DNA of 64,000 bases, taken from positions 23,984,769-24,048,768 of the forward strand of contig CM037836.1 of assembly GCA_021234535.1 (NCBI GenBank), in the 5' to 3' direction. Both the position numbers and the translations under genes were made by a program. The notes beneath the pieces are model-generated. The model was not told the DNA's origin and did not search any database. It saw nothing but the letters and a program-made list of their open reading frames with translations. This DNA comes from Stichopus chloronotus. Its lineage: Eukaryota; Echinodermata; Holothuroidea; Aspidochirotida; Stichopodidae. Positions 1 through 13,190 of this stretch are shown here, in pieces. Each line of letters starts with the position of its first letter. The first letter of the stretch is position 1.

Positions 1-179
1 CTGAAACTAAGAGAGATCGATAAATAGGATAATAGACACACAAATAGATGGAACAAGTTTCATTAATGTAAACTCCCCCCTTTCCCATAAGAGCTGAAGG
101 GCTTGTAAACATTCATTACTTAATGTTTACATACCTTTAATTAAACTGTGGGCAATAACATCAGGAAATTTCAAAGAAA

Positions 180-1100
180 CCTCTCATTTCTAGAAAATAA
201 CAAAACATTCAAGTGCAAATTGCAGGAAGTGAAGCAGTTTGTTTCATCATAAACATTCAATGGGAGGTATGATCAGAGGGTATGTGCTGCTTTGCCATAA
301 AGTTGCATCGAACACTGCATATGGAATTCCTTTCCACTAGGTATCCTGTTTGGGTTTTAACTGACATCCAAGTCTAAAAGATAAGTGATATTTCAGCAAA
401 ACACCAAACGACATATGATAAGAACTGTAATCTTACACAACCACTGCATAATCTGCGGTAACGAAACCCCACTCATTTATGTCGAACTCTGTGGCAATTA
501 AGCAGGAAAAATACGTAAAGGTTACAAAATGTCACTGACACCAGTGTTAATTTAGAGGAAGTTTGAAGATGAGTGATAAGGAAGAAGTATCATAATTCAA
601 AGGATTCCCTTATTCAGTGGGACTTGACACGAAAAAGTATTTCAAAAGAACTGTAAGATTGATTTTTCACAAGTCCTATTTGACCTTTAACCAAAACCAG
701 AGCCCACAAATATCACCTCTATTTCTGCAAACATGGAAGGACATAAGTCTCAACAGGTCAAAAGGTTTGTTCAATGAAGAAAATTTCAACAGGAGGTATG
801 GTTGCAGAGTACTGCTATGCCATAAGGCCCAACATGAAATGCTATTTTAAGAATTTAATTTGCACTGTGTCTTCTTTACCTGCCGTGTAACCAACACCGA
901 AGCCAAAAACGATCGGCGATATTTCGTCAAACATCAAACAAACATGATGAGCATTTTTCTTATGGAGCATCTGTATCAAGTAGAACCCATTCCACTATGG
1001 CGACATTTGTGTCGAAGTTTCAAATGAAATAATAAAAAAATAAACATTAAAAAGTCAAATGACACAGAGGTTAATTTTGAGAATGCCTGAACTTGAAGTA
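180..1100. repeat. Two-unit diverged direct duplication, period about 530 bp
   Basis: Matching landmarks recur in the same order about 530 bases apart: GAGGTATG at about 262 and 793, GATATTTC at about 387 and 917, and a GTCA...GACAC...GTTAATTTT(A/G)GAG block at about 530 and 1055. The copies are clearly diverged. No coding function is seen; short ORFs here are broken and unlike known families. It may be an old tandem duplication or two copies of an unnamed repeat. Confidence 0.5.
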
Positions 1101-1465
1101 AAAGGAAGAGGTATTCAAAACAATATCTGGAATACAAATGTCTTCTTTGCAAGTGAGCAGGAAATGACACAAAAAGCGTTTAAAAAAAAACAGCAGAAGA
1201 CTACCTTCATGGCCTTTTTTCAAGTTACATCTAAAAGTCAAACCATTAACCAAACAATTTCTCTCCTCGCCAACTTTCTCAGTACGAGAAAACTTGTATT
1301 ATCTTCAGGAAATGTGTAAGTTAGATTTTTAGCACAAGTAACAGCGGTTCTTGAAATTTGAAACTGCCCTGGGAAAAATTGGAGTTAATTACAATCCCCA
1401 AATGATCTTCCTGCAGATAGACAGAAAATGGCAGTCACTGTGGGATGCGTGTGTTATTAAAAATA

Positions 1466-1943
1466 CCCACAAATTCCATCAAAGATTGACCATTTTACAG
1501 GAAAATAAGTGTCTCACACCTGTATAATGAATAAACATCGGCCAAGTATGCAAATTTGTGACATCAAGAGACGAACTCCTATGATATATTTTATGTTAAT
1601 CCCTTGTTTATGATACCTTCATTTCAAGGACATTTGAGAATTTTATATGCCCAGAGGGTTTTATTTTGGAGGCATGAATTTTCTTCTTCAAAAATATCGA
1701 GATATTGCTTACCAACGTAAAACTCAGTAACGGACAAATTGTATACGCTTAAGAAAAGAAAAACTGACACCGTGCAACACTCCATGACATCTGTTTTGCA
1801 TTTTTCTCAAACTTCGAAAAGTCATATCTCAAAAACGGTAAAAGATGTAAACGAAATTCCAACGGATTTTCACTCAGGGCATTCCTCTGCGACTTCTGAA
1901 TGAAGGGTGCTTTTTTCTAGCTGCATGCCACACAACCTTTAAA
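1466..1943 (+). repeat. Copy 1 of a ~480 bp direct repeat
   Basis: This block matches 2891-3381 over nearly its whole length in the same orientation. Shared stretches include the segment around TTTCAAGGACATTTGAGAAT and the segment around TCATATCTCAAAAACGGTAA. Differences are scattered substitutions and small indels. No terminal inverted repeats or coding potential were seen, so it could be a non-coding repeat family or a local segmental duplication. Confidence 0.75.
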
Positions 1944-2890
1944 GAGCAATGAACTGAATGTGCTAGTTAATTGTAATCGGACTGTCAGGTGGTGGAATTT
2001 TCTGGCAGTTGGAGTGACAAACAAGATACTGTAACTGCTAACTTAATTGCAGGAACTGCCAAACTTAATTTGTGGCACTGCATTTCTGGAAGAAACCACA
2101 AAACAGTGGCATACACTGCATTCAGATATGACCGTCCTTTTTTCGTAAGCAATTTCATCTTCTTATGGTGTCTTACTCTCATAGTTTAGTTGATCTCATG
2201 CGTATCATCTTACAGTTAAGTACTATAAGCTTTTCAAGCAGTAAAGGGACTTGAGAAAGTTGAGATTTCACTAGAGGGCACTATCACTGTGTGTAGAAAA
2301 AAACTCTTTCCCTGCATGTCTGAAAAAAAGCCAAACAAAAGATGACAACAATGAGGCTTGATGAACCAAATAAATGCTTAACCAAGTGTGGTCTATATAT
2401 ACAACAGCAATGTGGTGTTGATGGATTGCAATACAGTACAAAAGAGAGAGTATGGCAGATGCATACCTTAGTATTTAGTGCCCCCACTGTAATAGCACAA
2501 CATCATGAAGGTGTACTGAAAGGTCAAAGGTAAGTCACACTAAGGCAATTTAAATTATGAATGGCCAAACTGGACATTTGCAAGGTTTCAAAACATATTC
2601 ACAGGCAAAGAGGTGGTGAAGCAACATGTATACAATACAATTGTGTATTACATAGCCAGCAGATGTAGAGTGTATAAAAATAATGAGAAATGCACTTTAA
2701 TGACTACAAAGCAGCAGAAGTTACACAACATGTTCACATTACTGTGATATTATTAAAGAATTTTTACACCATCGGCCCAACTGATCTTCAGCACAGCAGG
2801 TGAAGAACCTTGCAAACAATAAAGGTTGTGTGACACGAAAATGAGAGTTTGGAGTATTAATTGCATTTAGCATTGAAAATATTTAAAAAG

Positions 2891-3381
2891 GCCACAAATT
2901 CCATCAAAATCGGTGAAAGATTGACCAATTCACAGGTAACTTACTGTCTCACAGCTGTATCATGAATAAACATTGGCTATGCAAATTAAATTTGTGATGT
3001 CAAGAGATGGACTCCTACGATATGTCTTATGTTAATCCTTTGTTTATGTAACCTTTATTTCAAGGACATTTGAGAATTTTATATGCCCAGAGGGTTTTAT
3101 TTTGGTAGCCTGTATTTTCTTCTTCAGAAATATTGATATCACTTACCAATGTGAAACTCAGTAATGAAGTAATTACGAGACAAATTATATAGGCTTAACA
3201 AAAGAAATACTGACACTGTGCAACACTCCATGACGTCTGTTTTGCATTTTCTCAAACTTTGAAAAGTCATATCTCAAAAACGGTAAAAGAGATAAACAAA
3301 ATTCCAACAGATTTTTACTCAGGGATTTACTTTGCAGCTTCTGAATGAAAGGTGCTTTTTTGCATGTCACACAACCTTTAA
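2891..3381 (+). repeat. Copy 2 of a ~480 bp direct repeat
   Basis: Direct repeat partner of 1466-1943, offset by about 1425 bases. The copies share the start CCACAAATTCCATCAAA and end near CACACAACCTTTAAA. The intervening 950 bases (1944-2890) show no comparable duplication and no supported gene. Confidence 0.75.
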
Positions 3382-6300
3382 AAGCCAGCATCCATTCACC
3401 CTGTGGCAAAATGGCAATCATAAATCTGTTCTTTAAATTTTTACGTTTTTGTCAATTTAAGAGAATTCTTTTGCAAATTGAATGTCGAAAGTCTTTCAGG
3501 CTGCCCGATGAGGACTTTGAACTTTTTCGACCTGTTCAATTACGAAACTGGAGGATGTCGACAAAAGTTTGATGATGACATTACGCTGGCAAAGCAACAT
3601 GGCAGAGCATGCAGTTGAAGAGTCTGAGCTACATTCATGATTTTCAGTGCAAATCAATGGGAGTGTTATTACCGGTATGCTCGACTCACCAACCTATGAT
3701 AGCAATGTCATATTGTGTACTACATGCATACTATGTTACAAAATGAATTTTAATCATTTAAGACAGTTTGGCAAAGTCTAGGTTTGGAAACTGGAAGTAT
3801 AGTACATTCTCTACCCATCTGGCTACCACAATAAAGTGCTTGGCACTACATGTTGTTATTGCAGAAATGCACATGTGTACACAGCAAACCGTCACAGGCT
3901 GAAGTCACGACCAGGTATTTCGTTTCCTGCATTTTTCCCTACATGCTTAGAAAAACATAGCAGCTTCGGTTTCACTGGAACAAAAAGTACAACTGGTGAA
4001 GGTGAAATTGCATTGCCGTAAAGATACACGTAAATATGGTGCAAATGCTACAGTATGTCATCATGCAATAGCTTGTCCTATATCGGATGATAGGATGAAA
4101 TGAATTGGGTGTTAGCTCCTCACTGTAGGAATAAGGTAATACAGACAGCACTTCTACATTGCATCAATTTTCCAAATGATATCTTTAGATCTGTTGTGTC
4201 ATTAGACCCAAGTTTCACAGGTTGAGGTGTTGGGAGAAATTTTATGTAAACAACCTGCCATAATACTAGGAAACATTATAGGTTCCAAGATGTGAAAAAC
4301 ACTGGATTCTCCACAAGAAGATGCAAATGTTGTGTGAACACTTTGAAAAGCATCATGATTCTCGACTGACTAGGCCTATTGCTATTCAATACTTGGCAAT
4401 AACATGGAGTACACCAAACTGGATGGCTAGTTTTAGCGAGGTTTAAATGTTTTCTGGTGAAGCACACACGGTAACTTTTGAACCAATTGAGCACATCTTT
4501 CCAATAAACTTGGAATAAAACTGATTTTTCTGCTATTTAGTTTTGAGGCACTTTTAAAAGAAACTATTGAAAGTAGTTGCAATATGGATGGTTGAAATCA
4601 TTGGAGAAAGAACACTGATACATCTGTAAGGTTTGTCTTACTTTGGTGGTTCATGGTCAGTGGATTCTGAAAAAACTAAGGAGAGGTTTCCACATGAGTA
4701 GAATTCCTTAGAACGATGGAAAAGGTGGGAATTCACAATGTTTCCAAGAGAGTAGAAAGGATCAAATCGGCACTTTTGGGTGGTAGTTAGGGAAGGAGGC
4801 GCTAGTCCATTTGGGTTAGGGCGAAGAAAGAGGCGGGGTCAAAGGTTACCAGTGGATAGGTTAGCACGGTAGACGGACATGAATTAGTTACTGTGTAGAG
4901 ACAGGTGAATTCGCAATTATGTAAATCTGCAATATCCATCCTTCATAGCAAGACCAGATACCTGAGCGGTGAGACTCTGATTTGTGGTCATGTTTGACAA
5001 TACTGCAACCGCAGTAACACTGATGCATTCTAAACACAATCCACAACGTACAGATCAAATTATTGGATTTATCACTACTCAAGGTTTTGAATAAATTTTG
5101 TCAGTTTGCTTACTACTGGAACAGACAAGAGAAAGCTGGCATAAATGGGTCACACCAAACTTTGGAACACACCTATTGTGTTCATGCAACGTTAAAAGAC
5201 TTCTGAGGAGGGGAATAACAGCTTTGAGTACACTGAAAATATGCTCAAAGGTTGTCTGTAAAATGGCATGACAGGTCAGTGTCCTGTAATCACCAAAATT
5301 TTTCCAAATTGACATTCCTCAGGATTCCTGTATGGTCAAAACACACCCTCAAGAAAATATTCTCACCAAAGAGATGGAAGAGGCTAGCGGGGAAACTCAA
5401 GGGGGAGAATTTAAAGGAGAAGGAAACCCTGGGAACATGTTTATCAAAATGAAGCAGAAGTGTTTGACAAACAACTTCCCAAAGTTTCATTCAGAAATAT
5501 TGTTTCCTATCCAAGTTGCACACTTTTGAAATTCAGAGAAGGGTGCTGCCATTTTTGTCCAAGTTGAATGTAAACCAACTTGAGTAAGTCGAATAATGAT
5601 GTCACATAACCACAGATAGCAGGAATTTTAATGCATTTCTTTGTTTTCTTTACCTAAAATTGCTACAAATCCACACACACTTGTACATATTTTGTGTTGA
5701 ATTACTTAGGTGTATCATGCAATAATCAATTCATTAATACTCTGATTTGAATCTATGCATGCCTGTTAAAAATATATTGACAGTAACATATAAAGAAAAA
5801 CAAAAGCTTTTCCAATCACACGTGGTCCAGTGATGTCATCACAATCTTAAAATGGCAGCTTCCTGATTAATTTTTATGAACATTCAAATTGCAATATCTT
5901 GGAAAGTAAGTAACATATTTGAATGAAATTTGGTAATGGTGTTCATCAAATGTTAGTCTCTCATTTAATTGTGTCAAATGTCCTGACTTTCCTTCTCCTT
6001 TAATATTGCAGTAGACAACAGTACCCACTTATGGTGCTAATAGAGAAAACAGTTTGTGAGACAAAAATATTAAATGCAGAAAGTACAGTATCTCAGTATA
6101 CCCTCTTGAGGACAACATGGCATTGCCTATCCATGCTTACATTCTTCTGTTGAATGAACAAGGTAAACATAGCAGGTAATCATGTAACCGGCAGCAACAA
6201 TTCACAGCAACCCAAACAGAGAAAAAAAAGACCTACAGTCTTACCACAGCATATGACTCACTCTGTCCCTGTCATAGGGGCACACCCAAATGAAGGTATG

Positions 6301-9300
6301 GCCACTGAACGAAGGACAACAATTGCCTATACTGACGTGGTACATACATCGTCCTCATCGTCCTTGTTGTCGCATCATCGTCATCATCATCATCATCGCT
6401 AATTTAAAGGCAGGAGCTCATCACTCCTGGCAATTCCACTTCCCCCACTTACTTCCAGCTCATCCAAAGTCTTTTTGAAACTCCTCTGAGTGCAAACACA
6501 ATTTAAGTCTGAGTGCAACTAATCCTGGTAGGCAAACGCGGACTGCATGTGTAATCAAGCAGTCCACCTCTGTGTATACTGTGTATTATAACCTGCCCTG
6601 AATCTTTTGAATGTTCTGTCGATCAGAGAGCAGAACCGATTGTCAATTTTGCTTACCCCTTGCCCAAATTGTAGTTTCGGGTGACGAGTGAGTCAGCACT
6701 TCCCCTCTTGCAGAGGACTACTGATTTTCATACCATGATAACACTCTCAACTCCTACTTTAAACTGTCTTAAGCATCCTTCTCATTTAAACCAACCTTAC
6801 TGCCTTCTTTTCTCTCCATGTCTCTCCATGTACAGGGTAAGCTTTTCCTGTAATGCCATCCATTGCCAGTGCCTCATTCTTCTTTCAAGTTCTCAACATA
6901 TTACGGATCCATCTCAATCCACTACACAACTTGCTCAAAAGTTTACGAGGTATAGTCATTGCTCCAAAAGCAACCAAAGATGCACAAACAAATAATACTT
7001 GTTTTCTAAACCAAAATAAATAACCTGATTGGACACAAAACTGCATGCTTGCAGAAATGGGAAAGTGACGGTCTAGAAATCAAAACACTGAAGTGATAGG
7101 AATTTTATTGTGCCAGTGTCAAAACAGTGTTGGTGGGTTAGAATTTGGCTTCTCACTAATTATCTACTGTAAGTTGTCAGACATATGATGGGCCTAATTG
7201 GGAAACAAAAATACAAAAAAGCCATACTAGATTTTAAGGGTTTTAATTTATTAAACTTGCAAAAGACCATTTATTCAAACTATTAAGCACACAAAAAACT
7301 GTCTTCAAGAATGTTTTATACCGTTTAAAAAATTCCACAGGAGTTGCGATTCCAAGGAAAGTGGAGTCAAGTTGCGACTTCCGGCCAAAGGTCACAACTC
7401 TAAAGTACATTCGAGAAACCTGCGGAAGCATAACATGTAGAACATGCAACAATACAAAGAAACCAGGCTGAGCAATGACTGAAAATGTAGCAAAAGTCCT
7501 CTATTACGGGACAATTTGTCATCGACAAATTCTATTCATAAAAGAATGGAAGTCAGGGAACCACTTTGTTGTGGTTGTCAGTCTAATGGAGCAGCTACAC
7601 CTCCAATACAGCTCAAAACAGATACTGTACAGTATGTTTGTACTTTTGGCACAAAAAAACTAACACAGAACAAATATCAATCTTTGACAACTATGATATA
7701 TTCTATTTGCATGACCAAACGTCAAAAAATGGCAACCATTATTGGTGGTAGCAGGGGAGTAGTGAAGTAACGATTAGTCATGTGAGTTGCCTTACGGGAC
7801 ACACTGCAGCTCAGCTCTGGCAATAAAGCAATAGAGACACACATAGCAACACTGGGTACACATTGCTTTGGGGTTTGTGGTTTTTTGCATTGATTATATT
7901 ACTTTATTTGATTGCATAGAAACTGCAAAGATGATACACTGCTATTGCAACTATTTAGCAGATGACGACTCATTTCCTTTTAACCTTACCCCAAACCTTG
8001 TCTAATGGAGATCATTTACAAGCAGTCTATGCCAAGAAAATGAGGAACCTTCATAAATCTGCTTAAAGGAGCCCACTGAGTTGGTCCACAAAATTCCAGA
8101 TATTTTGTAAAATCTGCTGAGCATAGCTCATACGTTGATGGTAGATGATCAAACAACTGAAGCAACAGAGATATATTCTAATTCAAGAGTGAAATGACTC
8201 ATTGAAAATCTGTGACCAGACACTTTTTACCACACGGTACTAACAACAGGCAACTCCTGTTCATAAAAAAACTACAATTTCTCACATTTTCAAGATTAGT
8301 GAGGAAAGGTACATGACTAACGAGGCTAATCAGAAGTATTGGCATGCAACTGCTTCCTTCAAACATGTCGAACAGTATGAACTCAGTGAGCCTCTTTAAC
8401 TAACTGGTGGACTGACTACCTTGAATGTCCTTGTAACTGTCAACCTATGAGATTTATTTGTAGACCACGGCTGCTCAAACTGAGGCAGTTCCAATAATGT
8501 GGATTATGGAATGAAATTAGAGGCATTTTTTGGAGGCTGACAAATGTGACAATTAATCAATTACATCTTTACCAAAATTTAGCAACAGTGCTGAATGAAA
8601 TTCAACCAAGAAGGATACAAGCATGTCATGTTTTAATGGGAGGTTACCATTCCGTATTTTGATCGTACACAGCGAGACATCATGTCTGGTATTCTAGTTC
8701 TCCTTATCTTCAGCAGATGGGCAAGCTGCAATCTTATTATGTTGTCAAGATGACAAATATTGTCTGAAAATGTAAATGTTGTTTTGAGGTGATGGAATAA
8801 AGTGAAATAAAGTAAGCACATTGTTTTAATAAAGAAACAAAAGAGGGGGGAAATCTATTAAAAGAACTGCTTCTTCCAAGAAAATCAGCATGATGATAGG
8901 GTAAAAACAGGGACGTGCCTTTGTTTCAATCCTGGTAGAATCCTCTTTGGAGATAAAGGGCAAAACAACTGTGATAAGAAGCACAGAGCAATGAAGAGTG
9001 ATGATCATGATCCCTGTCCAATGTTTATGACAAAAGTTTGAGCTGTTGAGTTATTTTGAAGTAATGCAAGAAATATCAAGCCCTTCTGTACATGCTTTAT
9101 ATTTGAACTCTATGTGCTCGATAACAAAGATTGAGACAGCCAGAAACAGTGGAAGGGGAGGAGAAGTAGACACATACCTCTTTATTGAAGGATGGACAAT
9201 TTTAACATCAGATAAGACAACAAGAGTTTTCATAATATAGGAATACAAAATGATTTATGTAAACCTGACAACTGCTCTAATGGAGAGTACAAAAAGTGTT

Positions 9301-10090
9301 GAAATAGAACAATCAACTTCAGATCTGCATACTTAAAACATCAGTCGGTATTCAGCACTCATTCAATTAAATACACAGAACACCTTGAAGTTCCAAGACA
9401 TCAACAAACAAATATGAAACTGAGATCATAGGCAAGATCATCGAGGGAGTTTCCTGTTGCTTCTTTTCACGGCCATTTCCATGAAGCCAAACAGGAAATT
9501 CACTGCGACAGACTAACCAGGAGAAGAGATAGGCTACTGATGATAATCTCACGAATGACAGACTAATAATTTACATACATATGACTGCTTTTTGTGCCCC
9601 TGCTGTTTGTGGCACTTTTTAAAGAGTCTCGCAGATGCATTCTCGGGTAATGACCTGAATTACTGTCACCTACTTAACTTCATGATGATTTACTTTTATT
9701 TCACTTTGTAAACAGGAATCACTGATGTGAACTGCACCATGCCTTTGACCACGATGGGAAAGGATGCCATTATTAGGATTCCCCAAACAGAGGTGTGGGA
9801 GGGGAGAGGAGTTTTTTGAGGCTGGACTATATTTGCGAAGTGAAGAGGCAGTTGCTGGAGGAACCTGACAAACAAGGTGGTTGAGAGACGTATCACTTGA
9901 ACACTTTTGGACATGTCATGAAAATCAGTGTTTAGGTGGAGTCATTGCAAGCCAGAAAAGAAGAGAGTAACAGCTGGAAAGAGAGGGGGAGAGAATGCTC
10001 AAACACTACCTGTCAATGTACATGGCATATTTCGATCTGAGATAATGCACTTGTAGATGTGCATATTGTTCTTAAAATTTTATGTTAAAC
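3382..10090. other. AT-rich non-coding stretch, no gene supported
   Basis: No splice-bounded exon, transposon protein or RNA gene could be supported here. ORFs are short and lack recognisable motifs. A plus-strand ORF at 6154-6402 encodes a basic then histidine-rich peptide, but its His run comes from the (CAT)n microsatellite near 6370-6398. ORF pieces at about 7340-7770 in two frames could be an old transposon remnant; no family was recognised. Confidence 0.5.
6369..6399. repeat. (CAT)n trinucleotide microsatellite
   Basis: A run of CAT/ATC trinucleotides with a few interruptions. It makes the His-rich end of the short ORF 6154-6402 and is the likely reason that ORF looks unusual. Confidence 0.8.
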
Positions 10091-10190
10091 CAGAAGGTAC
10101 ACCTGGGAGTGAAAGAAGGGCCATTAAAATTTAATCTAAAATCGGAAGGTGCATCTGGGAGTGAACGCAGGGCCATTACATTTGAAACAC
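10091..10190 (+). repeat. 52-bp tandem duplication
   Basis: Two adjacent copies of a unit beginning C(A/G)GAAGGT at 10091 and 10143, each followed by CTGGGAGTGAA and GGGCCATTA. They are a few substitutions apart. No coding role is seen. Confidence 0.7.
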
Positions 10191-10548
10191 GCATTGCTTC
10201 AAAGCGCAACAAGACTTGACTTGGTCATTTGTTTCAATTTATGCCATCTGCAGTGCATCAAACATAAACACAATTATGCATACAAACTCTCTTTTGAAAG
10301 ATGTCTGAAGTTTGGTATGTACCTTCAACAGTACTGTGCAACTTCCATACAACATGAAAAAAAAAAAAACAATTACACGACATTGGATAACATATGGCCG
10401 ACTTTCCTGTGGTAGGTGGCAGTATTTCAGTGGATGGGGTAAACACCGTAAGCTTTAAATACTAAATACAGTTTACAACAAGAAAGACGATAGTGCAATC
10501 ATTAAAGGAGACAAATAAGTACACGAGTATGTCCTTCCTAGATTATAG

Positions 10549-10853
10549 CAGGTAGCAGGGGCCAACCTTTGCCCGTGGGCTGAATGCAGTACTCAGGGAA
10601 GCATTATGCAGCCCCTAAAGTAACTTCTGAGCAAACAGAAACATTGAAGAAAACAAGGAAAATAAACTAACGAAAATTAGGACAGAAAAAAGGACATTTA
10701 GCCTGTGATAACTACTATGTTGATGAACATTTGCCATCTATACCACCAGAGGGCTAATACTAACAGAATGATAATTGAGAGGGAACTTGCAATCTTTGTG
10801 GCCCACCAGGGTGGCAATGTGGCCCCTTGATTCAAAACAGATGGCCATCCCTG
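10549..10853. mobile_element. hAT-like non-autonomous DNA transposon (MITE)
   Basis: A 305-base element with imperfect terminal inverted repeats. The left end contains CAGGGGCCAACC, and the right end read on the other strand is CAGGGATGGCCATC, resembling the CAGGGGTGGCCAAC ends of hAT (Charlie-like) elements. It is flanked by GATTATAG (10541-10548) and GCTTATAG (10854-10861), an 8-base target duplication with one mismatch, the length expected for hAT. There is no transposase ORF, so it would depend on a partner. The left end carries a few extra bases before the conserved terminus. Confidence 0.55.
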
Positions 10854-11154
10854 GCTTATAGCCTACAGAGTGGTTCAAAACATATGGCATTAACAATTAA
10901 TACAAACTTATGCCAACTAGTTGCCATGTCTGCAATGTACTGTATGTAAGATTGCAGTGCATTCACAAAGCATTTAAAGGTCACACGGTATGCATTGCCA
11001 TTTGCTACCCTATTTATTTATCTTACTCTCAACCCTTTCATCTTGGATACTTGGAACCTGTGTTCGTGCTAAGGAATTGAACCTAGAGGGGAAATCCTTC
11101 TTCAAAAATATTTGGCGGCGGGATTTTCAAAATTAAGGAGGGACTTGTCATCAC

Positions 11155-12362
11155 TTGGAAAGATTCTGTTGTAGTTTATAAAACCAAATAACAGAGTAAA
11201 TCAACACAAAAATGTTCTTTAAATCCATTCATAACACAAACCTTTTTGCAGAATCACTTCTTCCTCATCAGGTGAGGAAATTTATAGGAAGTTTGAAAAT
11301 TTTCTTAGTCTAAAGATAGAAAGGTGCAATATGTACAAACAAATACATCAAAACATATTAAAATACATCAAAACATATTAAAATACATCAAAACATATTA
11401 AAATACAGAAAGCATAAAGCAAGATGCAATTGGGTGTTAAGGGAACGTTCGTACTTCCTTATGAACAGAGCTTCTTTTACTTTTATTTCAAAATCCGAGT
11501 TGCCAGTTGCTAGTATGGAAAAGTTACTACTGTCAGAGAACCTGCATTCTTTACACTTGAGTGTGTGTTCATGGATGGCTGATCTGCCAGACAGAAGCTC
11601 TCTAATCCTGGTATACAAATGTCGTTTGGTCTTAGCAATGTAAGATTCATTCTTATCACAAAAACTTTTTAAAAAGATAAATGATTGGGGTGGGATCTTT
11701 CAGTGAGAAATAACTACTGACTTTGCAGGTTTTAAATGCAGTATGGCATTTCTTGTAAATATCCTTAAATCTGCTGAGCAGGGACTTTCTGAGGATCAGA
11801 GATGGGTAACCAACAAAAGCAAAATCTTTGTCATTATCCTCTTCTTCTCTATTCATAATAAGTGGGTGTTTGTCACGGAATTTCTTTACACAGTCATCAA
11901 AAATCTTATAAGGATATCCCTTAGACTTGAAAATTAGTTTCAACTTTGGAATTTCTTCTTGGAAAAGTGACTATGTATTGCACACGATAAAAGCCCCGTT
12001 CAAGAAGCACTTTATTAATCCTACCTTCCACGCCATTAGACAAAAAGCATGAAAGTTAAGAATTATGTTAGTGTTGGTTAGTTTCCTACAAGCAGTAAAG
12101 TGGTATCCATCACCAGCTTCAGACTGTAATTCAACACAAGTATCCAGGAAAGGCAATTGTTTGGGGCCAATTTCAGATGTAAACTTAAAGTTTGGGTGGA
12201 TGCCATTGAGTAAATCTTGAAATTTAGATACATGCTCTTGAGAATCAAAAACACAGCAAATATCAACTGCATATCTGAGATAGAGAAGGGGCATACAATT
12301 AAATTGCTTAGACATGAACTGGTTTTTGTGGTGAGCAAGAGAGAAATTTGCGAGGGTAAGGG
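11155..12362 (-). mobile_element. Penelope-like element remnant, RT + linker + GIY-YIG endonuclease (minus copy)
   Basis: Minus-strand reading gives a Penelope-type reverse transcriptase segment (12375 to 11971) with LANFSLAHH, a YLRYAVDI block where intact elements have YVDDI, and LPFLDTCVELQ. A linker segment with GYPYKIFDDCV follows in the same frame after a stop at 11971 (11943 to 11656). A frame change then leads to a GIY-YIG endonuclease tail (11618 to 11388) with TRIRELLSGRSAIHEHTLKC, IKVKEALFIRK and SLNTQL. The RT catalytic Asp pair is damaged (first Asp read as Val) and frames are broken, so it is dead. The 3' flank runs to about 11155 and pairs with the inverted copy to the right. 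Confidence 0.8.
11341..11400. repeat. Exact triplicate of a 20-bp unit
   Basis: Three perfect consecutive copies of a 20-base unit (AAATACATCA + AAACATATTA) in the 3' flank of the minus-strand Penelope-like copy. The inverted copy has only one unit at about 12990, so the expansion happened in this arm only. Confidence 0.95.
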
Positions 12363-12365
12363 TCT

Positions 12366-13190
12366 TGCATAACAATAAAATTTACTGTCAGATTGATGGG
12401 GTAACTATGGGTAGCCCACTGGGACCTACAACCCTCTAACGGATATCCTTACAAGAGTTTTGATGACTGTGTAAAGAACTTCCTTGACAAACACCTCCTT
12501 ATTAAGAATAGAGTAGAAGAGGGTAATGACAAAGATTTTGCTCATGCAATAAGTATCACTTTTGTTGGCTGCACATCTCTGATCTTAAGAAAGTCCCTGC
12601 TTAGCAGATATAAGGATATTAACAAGAAATGCCATATTGCATTTAAAACCTGCAAAGCCAGTAGTTATTTCTCTTTGAAAGATCCCACACCAATCAGCTT
12701 GAAGGCAAATGTCATTTATCTTTTTTAAATGTTCTTGTGATAAGAATGAATCTTACATTGGTAAGAACAAATGACATTTGTATACCAGGATTAGAGAGCA
12801 TATATCTGGCAAATCAGCCATCCATGACCACACACTCAACTGTAAAGAATACAGGTTCTCTGACAGTGGTAACTTTTCCACACTAGCAACTGGCAAATAA
12901 AAGGAAAAGAAGCTCTGTTCATAAAGAAGGACAAACCTTCCCTTAACACCCAATTATATCACCATGGATCTTGCTATACGCTTTCTGTATTTTAATATGT
13001 TTTGATGTATTTGTTTGTATATATTGCACCTTTCTATCTATGGAGTAAGAAAATTATCAAACTTCATATATATTTCTGCACCTGATGAGGAAGAGGTGAT
13101 TCTTTGAAAACGTCCTGGTTAACAATGGATTTAAAGAACATTGTTGTGTTTGATTTGCTCTTTTACTTGGTTTTATAAATGTACAACTCT
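12366..13190 (+). mobile_element. Penelope-like element remnant, internally deleted (plus copy, inverted partner)
   Basis: The plus strand starts with QIDGVTMGSPLGPT, the RT motif just upstream of where the minus copy starts. It then jumps at about 12437 to YPYKSFDDCVKNF of the linker, losing the RT catalytic region. The linker and endonuclease follow (TRIREHISGKSAIHDH-like, 12780-12940) and a 3' flank to about 13190, which is the reverse complement of 11155-11400. Several stops and frame breaks are present. The two remnants meet head to head at about 12362-12370 and form an imperfect palindrome of about 2 kb. Confidence 0.75.

Noticed and set aside
6154..6402. 82-codon ORF with a polyhistidine end
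   Set aside because: The His run is a (CAT)n microsatellite and no splice or homology evidence supports the rest.
6681..6995. 104-codon plus-strand ORF
   Set aside because: Low-complexity Ser/Leu composition with no motif or splice context; likely chance.
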